Shown: positions 23,801 through 35,800 of the stretch, piece by piece
Position numbering within the stretch: the stretch's first letter is position 1
How the letters are laid out: every line of letters begins with the position of its first letter
Assembly (NCBI RefSeq): GCF_963676685.1
Contig: NC_092347.1
Span: forward strand, 85,376,592 to 85,440,591
Length of the DNA: 64,000 nt
Source of the DNA: Mytilus edulis
Taxonomy: Eukaryota; Mollusca; Bivalvia; Mytilida; Mytilidae
Direction: 5' to 3'
The notes under the pieces: generated by a model
The model's input: the letters and a program-made list of their open reading frames with translations, nothing else
What the model was told of the DNA's origin: nothing
The model's database searches: none
Translations under genes and position numbers: made by a program

Positions 23801-26800
23801 TGATGGAACTTTGGTTACCTACCCAACTTGTGTCAAGGCCACTATTCCTTCTACTTTCAGACTACCATGTAACAGAACAGTAAATGATAGAACTTTGGTT
23901 ACCTACCCAACTTGTGTCAAGGCCACCATTCCTTCTACTTTCAGACTACCATGTAACAGAACAGTAAATGATGGAACTTTGGTTACCTACCCAACTTGTG
24001 TCAAGGCCACCATTCCTTCTACTTTCAGACTACAGTGTAACAGAACAGTAAATGATGGAGCTTTGGTTACCTACCCAACTTGTGTCAAGGCCACCATTCC
24101 TTCTACTTTCAGACTACCATGTAACAGAACAGTAAATGATGGAACTTTGGTTACCTACCCTACTTGTGTCAAGGCCACCATTCCTTCTACTTTCAGACTA
24201 CCATGTAATAGAACAGTAAATGATGAAACTTTGGTTACCTACCCAACTTGTGTCAAGGCCACCATTCCTTCTACTTTCAGACTACCATGTAACAGAACAG
24301 TAAATGATGGAACTTTGGTTACCTACCCAACCTGTGTCAAGGCCACCATTCCTTCTACTTTCAGACTACCATGTAACAGAACAGTAAATGATGGAACTTT
24401 GGTTACCTACCCTACTTGTGTCAAGGCCACCATTCCTTCTACTTTCAGACTACCATGTAATAGAACAGTAAATGATGAAACTTTGGTTACCTACCCAACT
24501 TGTGTCAAGGCCACCATTCCTTCTACTTTCAGACTACCATGTAACAGAACAGTAAATGATGGAACTTTGGTTACCTACCCAACTTGTGTCAAGGCCACCA
24601 TTCCTTCTACTTTCAGACTACCATGTAACAGAACAGTAAATGATGGAACTTTCATTACCTACCCAACTTGTGTCAAGGCCACCATTCCTTCTACTTTCAG
24701 ACTACCATGTAACAGAACAGTAAATGATAGAACTTTGGTTACCTACCCAACTTGTGTCAAGGCCACCATTCCTTCTACTTTCAGACTACCGTGTAACAGA
24801 ACAGTAAATGATGGAACTTTGGTTACCTACCCAACTTGTGTCAACCCAACTTGTGTCAAGGCCACCATTCCTTCTACTTTCAGACTACCGTGTAACAGAA
24901 CAGTAAATGATGGAACTTTGATTACCTACCCAACTTGTGTCAAGGCCACCATTCCTTCTACTTTCAGACTACCATGTAACAGAACAGTAAATGATAGAAC
25001 TTTGGTTACCTACCAAACTTGTGCCAAGGCCACTATTCCTACTACTTTCAGACTACCATGTAACAGAACAGTAAATGATGGAACTTTGGTTACCTACCCT
25101 ACTTGTGTCAAGGCCACCATTCCTTCTACTTTCAGACTACCATGTAACAGAACAGTAAATGATGGAACTTTGGTTACCTACCCAACTTGTCAAGGCCACC
25201 ATTCCTTCTACTTTCAGACTACCATGTAACAGAACAGTAAATGATGGAACTTTGGTTACCTACCCAACCTGTGTCAAGGCCACCATTCCTTCTACTTTCA
25301 GACTACCATGTAACAGAACAGTAAATGATGGAACTTTGGTTACCTACCCAACCTGTGTCAAGGCCACCATTCCTTCTACTTTCAGACTACCATGTAATAG
25401 AACAGTAAATGATAGAACTTTGGTTACCTACCCAACTTGTGTCAAGGCCACCATTCCTTCTACTTTCAGACTACCATGTAATAGAACAGCAGTAAATGAT
25501 AGAACTTTGATTACCTACCCAACTTGTGTCAAGCCCTCCATTCCTTCTACTTTCAGACTACCATGTAACAGAACAGTAAATGATGGAACTTTGGTTACCT
25601 ACCCAACTTGTGTCAAGGCCACCATTCCTTCTACTTTCAGACTACCATGTAACAGAACAGTAAATGATGGAACTTTGGTTACCTACCCAACTTGTGTCAA
25701 GGCCACCATTCCTTCTACTTTCAGACTACCATGTAACAGAACAGTAAATGATGGAACTTTGGTTACCTACCCAACTTGTGTCAGGCCACCATTCCTTCTA
25801 CTTTCAGACTACCATGTAACAGAACAGTAAATGATGGAACTTTGGTTACCTACCCAACCTGTGTCAAGGCCACCATTCCTTCTACTTTCAGACTACCGTG
25901 TAATAGAACAGTAAATGATGGAACTTTGGTTACCTACCCAACCTGTTTCAAGGCCACCATTCCTTCTACTTTCAGACTACTATGTAACAGAACAGTAAAT
26001 GATGGAACTTTGGTTACCTACCCAACTTGTGTCAAGGCCACCATTCCTTCTACTTTCAGACTACCATGTAACAGAACAGTAAATGATGGAACTTTTCCAT
26101 CCTCAGTGGATGCAGGTTCTTCCTCATTCTCATTCTCTTTTTTTACTTCACCATTTTCTTGTTTTGATTCTAAAAGTTAAAAAGAAAAAAGATATGACTA
26201 TGTTATATTTTTACTCTTATATGCATAATGAAATAATTACACATCAGGGTACCTATTTATTGAGATAATTTGTTGGAGCTGATGTGGATACTCATACACT
26301 TTATAAGTTATATCATATACAATAGCTACTATCATTATTATCTTAACATAAATGTATTTATAACAATCCTAAAACAATCTTTTAAGTACAGATTCACAAC
26401 CATGGTAAAAATAAGAATATATTGTATGTCAGCTGATCAACAACATCATGATTTGTTTGGTCTGGTCCAATCATACTACTCCAATGTCACATGCTTCTTC
26501 TAATTGGTTACCGAAGATCTATATTGGTTTTGATGAAAACATTGAAAGATTAACCCTGATTTTATACATAAGAACATAAGCATTTTACTGGGAAATGCAT
26601 GAATGTGAAATTCTTAAAAACATGGGACATGATTCTAATATGACATTCTTCTTTGGCTTTGGAAATAAAGCAATCTTCTAATTCTAATAAACCATGGGCT
26701 GCATGTGATTGATGGGACTCACAATTGAAATTACAACATTAGTTGTATTAATTTTGAACAAAGCCGGAGACCAAACTGTTAAAATGTGCATAGAGCATAG

Positions 26801-29800
26801 CATGAATGAATTATTTCTTAAACAAACAATGATCGTGATCTTATCTTTCTTGTATTCAGGTGTGCTCCTACTTCTTTGGAGGATTATGCACAGTTGAAGT
26901 AAATATAATATCCTGTCTATGTATTTTTTTTAATTAAAAGCAAGGGCATTATTCACAGTAAAATATTGATCATCTTTTGTAAATCTTATTCTTTCCTAAA
27001 ATCAATAGTTCTTACAAACTTCTATAATATAACATTTTAAATGGTTTTGTTTGTTTGTATATAAATAGGTTACAATGTTTATAACATTGTTTGGTATTGT
27101 TTTTGACCCATTCAAAGATGAATTATCAATAAGTGCCTTCAAAATAGTCAATAAACTATGAACTGAGTTGTATCTAAACTTTAATTATCTTTCAAAAATA
27201 AACAGTGTATACATAGGATAAAAGTTTGGGTTAACCTTTGATCGGTTTAACAAGGAGATCACCTGATCACAAACAAGGAAGTAGAATACCTGTGTCGTAC
27301 TTAAACATGGCGTTTTCACAATCAGTCGGAAAAGGACAAATTCCTGTTAGTTGTGGATTATGTGAAACTGATAGACCCATTAAATGGAAGTGTTTAGACT
27401 GTGACCTTTTATTGTGTAATCATTGTAAGGAGAAGGTACATTTAAGAGTAAAAACAGCAAAGGATCACAGAGTAATTGATATCAAAGAAATTGGATTACA
27501 TAAAGAAGAACTGAATTTTGCAAGCATTTCCTGTCAGGGCCATACTGGACAATATACTTGTCTTTACTGTAAGACATGTGACACTCTGGTTTGTCCAACC
27601 TGTGTGTCAAAAGTTCACAAGAAACATGAGCTAACAGAAATTCAAGAAGGATATGATATGAAAATAGACGAGTTGAAAAAAGGACAAAGAAAAATTCAAA
27701 GGGATAGGAAAGAAATTGTTTCAAAAAAAGAACAGCTTAACCAACTTTTTTTAACAGAAAAGAATAAATACAACCAGGCAAATAAAGATATTTGTAAGCA
27801 TGAAAAATCTGTAAAAGCAGTGGTAGAAAGGCATTTTAAAAAGCTCCGAGATGAATTAGATATAAATATTGAAACTATTTCTAACACAATCAAATCTGAT
27901 TTAAATGATGTATCTGTCTTACTAAAACAAACTGATAATAAAAACAATGAAGGCCAGGAACTCATTCAATTAACCGATGCCTCCAAGTTCTTCACAGATG
28001 TCAACAATTTTGAAAAATCAATTGACATAAAAATGCCAAATCCAAGGATGAATCATGGCTCAATACCAAACTTTGTTCCAGGGGAGATTACTCAGTCTAA
28101 CATTGGGGTGTTGGAATTCGATGAAAATCCATCTCATGAAGCAAATATTAATCTGGAAATAAATAAACAATATCAAACTAAACTTGAGTCTGTAACACAT
28201 GTATGCTTATCTATTGATGAATCCTTCTGGATAAGTTCTGGTAATTTTGGTTTAGTTCAAAAAGTGAAACTCAATGGAACCAAACTAAAGATACTCCTCA
28301 GCTGTCAAGCCAATGTTTATGGTATGGCTGTTACTCAATCAAACAATCTACTTTTGTGTCTAAAGGGAACAAGACTCAAAGAAATTAGCAGTAATACAGG
28401 TAAAATGACAGACACAGTATTTAATCTGTCACCATTCATTCCCAGAGCATTGCATATCACCAGTGACAATAAAGTTCTAGTAGGAGGTGTTAATAAAGGC
28501 TTCCCTAAACCAGGAAGGAGAGTTGTAATACTAATGAATCAGAATGGAGACCATGAGAGAGTGTATGAACATGATCAACATAAACAAAAGATATTTACCT
28601 ATCCCAGATATATAACAAGTACCAGTACATGTAATAAGAACATACATGTGGTGGATGAAGATGGTGAATTCATTTGCAGAGTAGTAGTGTTGGGACGGGG
28701 TGGTGATATAATCAATATCTATACAGGAGATACAGATATCAACAAGGACAGTCCATTCAATCCAATAGACATAGTGACAACACCTAGAGACAATGTTATT
28801 GTAGCTGATATGAATACTGATACACTTCATATCCTGAACAACGTTGGCCTTCTGATGACATGTTATAAAACAAGTGACATAAACATAATGTTACCACTTT
28901 CTCTTGTATTCACTCAAACAGGACAACTCTACATAGGATGTAGAACACCAGAAGACAGTACAAGCTCTGATGCAAAGTTATATAAAGTGACAATATCAGG
29001 ATGTTAAAACTTCCATATGCATATAACATATAATTTATATATCAAACAATAGAAAAATTATGTTTGCTGACAGTCACTAGTGTTACAACAGATAATGTAT
29101 TTTGTATTTTGTATTTTTTCAATCTCATTAAAACAGCTAAACATATTTAATCTTTTTGGGCCATTAGATCCTGACATATAGACATCAAACTGAGATAGTC
29201 ATATTGATTTATCACATGAAATTCATGTCAAATCTGATTCCAATTAATTTTTAATTGAAATATTCAGTTGTAACATAAACTACTACTGATTCATTTTACA
29301 TGAGTAACACTTTTCATGGATTGAGAAAAAGTTGTGTATTTGTTGTTGATTTGTCAAACATAAAAATAAAAATATGTGGTATGATTGCCAATGAGACATT
29401 TCTCTGTAAGAATCCAAAAGACAAAGCAATTAAAAAACAATTGCTCATGGAAAATTGAAGGTCTTTCCACTCAAAAAGATATATGTGATATGAAAATATT
29501 AAAATCCAGCTAAAAATGTCAATTGCAGTGTCTCAAATGGTAGCTTAATGTACACAGATTGCAAAAATATATAAACTCTTGGTTAAAACAAAGATGATAA
29601 CTTGTTACTTTTGGATTAAAAAATTTCATTTCTGGTATTTTTTTTATAGTTAACTTTCCACTGATTCAAAAAATATATGGTTCTATATACTATTACATTA
29701 AATAAGTTAAAAAAGATAGCTTCTTCCAGTTTACACAAGGTAATTTCCCGTTGGCTTTTTCAAGGTCATACTGCTTGTAACATAATGCAAAAAGTCCCAT

Positions 29801-32800
29801 GGCTTTATCATGTATACAGTACATTTCAAAAGGATCAACTCTCCCACACCCTACACCAAGGAAAATGTCGGAGTCACTCCGAAAAACTCCGATATTCCTC
29901 CCTAAATGTTGGGAGGAATTTGGGAGTAATCTCTCCCAAAATCAGGTAAATGTTTATTGTGATAGCGAGCTCACTCTCTACACCGAGGAATTAATTGCCC
30001 TTGTCCTACTTTGATCTCTACCGGCACACGACTGATAGGGTAATTGGATTACCTGACAGGTAAAGGTTGAAGTAATAAAGAATTATATTTCCGGTCTACT
30101 GTATCAGTTTAAGTGTCAAACAGGTGTATAATTTTAAATGTCTTTTAAACTAATTAAGTTTAATTTGTGGTAATAATAAGTCAAAATATTTTCGTATTTT
30201 TTGTTAGCCCATCTAAAAATATCCTTACCTTAATGAACTTGCTTTTTAAAAAGAAGGATTATAAAAATATAGTGGAATATGTGAAAACCCAAATATTCTA
30301 CTTCAAAGTTAAAGTCTTTATTTGAAAAGTATGTGTCTATTAGTTTTGTATATATATATGCAAGTAAAAAGGAAAATTTATTCACCATTCATTAGGCATA
30401 ATAATGACCCCGTAATAATTGTGCGTTTGCGGCATTTTCTTTTTACGATTATCTCATTGCTGGAATGAATAAAAGATTTAAAAGCAAAATGTTGTTGTTA
30501 ATTCTTTCAATTGCATTTAAGTTTTATAAAAAATAAAAACTACTTAATTTTGACCTCGATGTCTTCACCAGTAAATTAATATTTTATTTACGGTACGAAA
30601 TGAACATACTTGTGTAAAAATAACCGGAAACTTTCGCTAAATTAATGAGAGCAGTTTAAAGAAAATCATAAAAATTACGTGTCTGAAAGTTTTGTATATT
30701 CAAGTAAAAAGGAAAATATTATTCACCATTCGTTATGCTTAATAATTACGGCATTTTCATTTTACGATTTGTTGGCAGTACGGTAGGATAATAATACATT
30801 TCGGTTACAACAGGAATACTTCCACAGCTGCATTAATTCGTCTTTGTATAATATTTATTTTCGCACAATGAATGTAAATTTGTGTATTTTGAACAGTGAT
30901 CTTAAAAGATTTTAAAAACAATTATTTGCCGTGCGAAGACAATTCCACGATACACATCTCAGTTATCAACAGTTTGGGATGAACTTGAACTTGAACTTGA
31001 CTTACTTAACAATGTTAAATGCTAAAAATAGTTAACATAAATTTTATCCACAGCACGAGTTTTTGAAAGGGCGGGAAATAATATCGCGTACCAGTAAACT
31101 CAGGTGACCTTTCTAGACGACCGTGGGAAAAATCCATTCAAGGTTTCTAAAGTTGCAGAACGACATTTTTGTGCAATCGTATTGAGGCTCCAGAATGTTC
31201 TTTTACAATTGAGTAATAGGAATCTAAAATAGAATTCTTTTCCGAATAAACGAGAACACATCTTTGACTATTTGAATTTTAATGTTTTATCTTTCTAAAA
31301 AGGAAGTAGACCTGAACATTAGTTATACGTTCATGGTCAATAATATAAATTAACGGTTGATGAAATATTGAAATTATGATTGAAATTGTCCGGGTGGTCA
31401 ATTGTGTTCAAATGACAATAAAAAGATAAAAGAACTGCCAATTGTAGGCGGTTGGGAAATTTTGAAAATAAAATGATGACTGATTTAACTGGAATAGAAT
31501 ATTATGATGGGCAATTATGAGGTTTGATAATAATTAAAGGATTAGTGACCTATCGGATAGCGATAAGCGGATTACTTATCATCACAACGTAACATTTTTT
31601 TGTAAACGTAAAATGATTGAGCGTCATAAACTTGTCTAAAACATGAAGACAGGTAGAATTATAGTAATTTATTATGAAAATATTTTTACACTTTCCAATT
31701 TTAACTGACGAAATTGATATAAGTACTTTCGTCAATTTGAAAACCGTTTTGTAAAATACGAAAAGGACGAGCGCTATCAATATCACTTGAAGTTATTTCC
31801 TTTGTTCAACAGAGTTGTCACTTTACAGTTTCTGTTCGTAATTTAAATTATTCAAGTCTGTATAAATATACCGAGGTGGTGAAACATAATATTTTACATT
31901 GCTCAATAAATAAGTTTACTTGTTGATCCGATGAATCGTGTTACCGTAAAAACAACATGATTTTATTAGCCAGTTGATTTTTAAATAATGAACAATTAAT
32001 GCACCGATATTGCGTATTGAGTAAGCTAAACAGATTCTAATTGTGGCAAAATCGTCTTTGTTGAAAGAACACAATGTATGACCTGACCGGACTGTAATAG
32101 AAACACAAAATAACAATTTTTTTCTTCATATTTTTTTGTATGTACGTTTTATTTCGAAGATAATGACATAGGACAAAACATATAAGATAATAATTATCTT
32201 ATTTCAAATTATATTGTCACATCTTTATATGTCAAAGAAAGGAAAACATTTGTTCAATTTTTAATACCGTTATTTTAAAGCACACCTGTGCAACCAAGAT
32301 CAATTAAATGTTCATAGGTAAATTATCTGGGTAATCCGATTATGTTGTCACACGTCGTTAATTTTTAGTACATCCGATGGGCAATAAACCAATTAACAGC
32401 CACGTGGTGTTGGGAGAGAATCTTTGGAGGACTTTGGGAGTGAAATCCGCGGTACTCGGTGTGATTGCGAGAAACACGGAAATCAGAGATAAATGAAATC
32501 GAATCGATCCTTTTGAAGGGTACTGTACATACATGTATGAAGTAAAAGCAAAATTCAAAATCTTGACCATCAAAATTACATATGACCTTGACTTCAATTT
32601 AAAGGGGGAGAAAACTGCCAAATAATGTCCCTATAACCTTTAAACGAAAATATATGTGTTGCACCTAATAAATTAGTAAAAATATGTTGTTGTTTTCTTA
32701 TACAGTTTTTGAAAAGAATTGAAAATGACACAAAATCCTTCAAAATTTAGAATGTGACCTTGACCTTACTTCTTTTTTTTTTTAAACCAAAGACCTCTAA

Positions 32801-35800
32801 TCAAAATACCCTAGGGTTCTATCACTTATGATTTACCAGTTACAAATGCAAATCACTTTATACATGTATCAAATGCATAATGGGAAATAACTCTCATATA
32901 GAGTCTCGAGAATGCTTCGGTCAAAACCAAACCCAACATCCTGAGGATATAACAATTAATTTGGTGAAATAAATTTGCAAGTTTATTTTACTATTGAACC
33001 AATCCATATTGAATTTTATGTTTTGTATAATTTATGCTTGTATTGGATTTTATATTTCTGCTCCTTTGGGGTGCTCATTGCAAAATAAAATTATTTTTAT
33101 TTTGTATTTGTATTTGTTGGGAAGGAGCAGAGGCCAAAAGAAAACAGTGTGTGGGGTTTTCTATGAACAGTGGACCGTGAAAAAGGAGTAAAAACTCTTA
33201 TTTGGCATTAAAATTAGAAAGATCATATCATAGGGAACATGCGTACTAAGTTTCAACTTGATTGGACTTCAACTTCATCAACAACTACCTCAAACAAAAG
33301 CTTTAACCTGAATTGGGACAGACAGACTATGAACAGACAAAACAGACACACAGGCTAGAAAACATAATACCCATAAATGGGGCATAAAAAGTGTTTGGGT
33401 AAACAGTGTCAGTTTCAGGAGCATAGAAAGTGTTCGATTTCATATACAAAATATTAATGCAATAACTTTTCGAACAATAGTGGTTAGACAATGATATGAT
33501 AACTTAATTTTGCAATAATTTTATTACATACCTTCCATCTTTTTGATGTTCTTAGTGGACATTGGTAAAACCAGATGTCTTGACAACATAGGTGGACTAG
33601 CTACATCAGCAATATCTAGAAATCCTAAAATTTCCAATGTCTTTGATATATCTACAGAAATATGCTCAAATTCATCTGTTCTGAAAAATACAGAAATATA
33701 TATAGTTTTAAAACTAGATGGACTGTCAAACTCATAGATCCAAAATAAAATGGCAACATCATGCATGGCTAAAAATTATAATATATGGAATAAGTACATG
33801 GTTATTTATCTTATAAAACATTGTTGTTTTGATATAGAAAAGACATTTTTATTTTATTCTTCAACTTGAGGACATATAAAGAAATGGCTGATACTGTGGT
33901 CTGGTAGTATTCTGTTAATACACATATTCCTGTGAAGTTACTTATTACTGAAACAGTCTGCTCAAAAAGAACTGTTTAAAGATGATGTTACAAGCTTTGC
34001 CATTTGATCTTCATAAATAAATGTGTCATTAGCAAGCATACATGTACCAAACCTCCTTACATTTATACTTATTGAATAATCAAAGAAAAACTTACTTATC
34101 ATACGGTTCTGGAGCTGGAAATAGCTGAATTGGACATTTGAAATTCCCACAATGCAAAGCACCATGATATGGAGAATAATACTTTTCTCCTAATTCTTCA
34201 AACATTGTCTGAACACTTTTAAGACTTAAAATATTGTCTGGTGTAAATATTTCACCACCTTGTCCATTAATTTCTATTAACTTTTCAAAATATGGCATTG
34301 AACTTTTAATGTCAGCATCATTGGGATTTCCAACAATGGCAATGTGAAGTTTGCATGGAAATGGAAAAGGAAGTGGAAACTGGTCCTCTGGTACTTTTGG
34401 ATCCCTCTGGTCCCAGTTTTGGAGGGAGTTCTTCAGTGATTTCTGTCCAATACCAATAGAACCATCAGTTACAAGGATAACCTACAATGACACAGCAATT
34501 CAATCATTTACAACCTGTTGTTTTAAAATGCACTTTGAATGCTTTCAGTAATGAACATGATCATGAAGATATAACTGTAAAATTATTAAATCTGATTTCT
34601 CTGATCAATAATAAAGTTGTGGCCTTGAAGATAATGTATAATATTAACATAAGTGGTCCCATTATGCAGCTTTCATGGCTTTGGGGTATACAAAATTTTT
34701 CAGAACTAGCATTTTCAATATGTACCTGCTGAGTTCTTTCCTTCAAATAGTATTGTAATTTTCTGAACTATTTACCTGACTAGCAGTGCTTGCGTTCCAT
34801 TCATCATACAATAACTGTCGTATACCAGTTATAGCGCCCTCTATACATGTTGTGTTGTAGGTCTCTGATTTACTTAGAGCTGTCTTTATAGATTCAAAGT
34901 CTCTTGTAAAAGGTACCAGCTGCTCCCACAGATATGAAAATACAACCTGCATCAACAAAAACAGGTTAATATTGATTTATGAAAATGAAATTTTGTTGAT
35001 TTGATTATATAATTAAAAGTGGACTTTCTTTTCTCCCCTAAGACTTCCTTTTATCTTTCTGCCACACATTGTTCCACTTTAGATTCCATCTTTAAACACA
35101 AATGCAATACTATATATTAAATTAAATATATTTCAGTTCAAATGTTTTTGCATAAATACATGTATAAAAAATAATCACTTGTCATTTATCTGGTTAAAAT
35201 AGAGGAATAAACTGTGAATTATGAACTAGAATATCATCAAATAAAAGAACAAAATTAGTTAGGAAATGTCTCCAAAATTTGATTTATTTATTACCATCCA
35301 GCAAAAAAAAAATTTCAGTTTATTATTCTTGAAATTACAAGGCCTACAGTAATAAAATATCCTAGATGTTTGAAAAATTACTAGTGCAATGTTAAAATAT
35401 TTATATTATATAAAAACATTCTGACAACTAAAATATACTGGTCATACTATCGCCATTTCATCATTTTTTTAATCAAATGAACTTTGTGAGCTTGACATAT
35501 TGTCATACATGTATTATCACAAAGGCAAGAACTTAAGGAGGCTCGTGGGTATAAAAAATTCAGCAAAAAATTAAACATTTGTTTTTTCATCACAAATTTT
35601 ATTTAATTACACTATTAGTTATTACTTTATAATATGGTACAAAAATCACCCAGACAAATCGATTTGGTTTGGCCACAGATGACTTTAAAAATGCTTATAT
35701 CATTGAAAAAGCTCCAAATTATCTTCTTTTGGTGCAAAAATGTCATTTTTTTACATTGAAATTGAAATATCTTTTTTAACTCATCGGGGACCTATATTTT

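Noticed and set aside
20940-25229. 1429-codon plus-strand open frame, and its continuations at 25159-25830 and 25776-26180
   Set aside because: Same array artefact. The frames break at small indels (25187, 25778) and run into the true minus-strand exon 5.
18837-26095. CRISPR-like array
   Set aside because: Units are directly joined with no unique spacers, the genome is animal, and the unit is explained by the INTS14 exon.
27238-27306. Upstream ATG of the third TRIM-like gene
   Set aside because: The added 23 residues correspond to the conserved untranslated leader of the paralogue, which has no matching frame.
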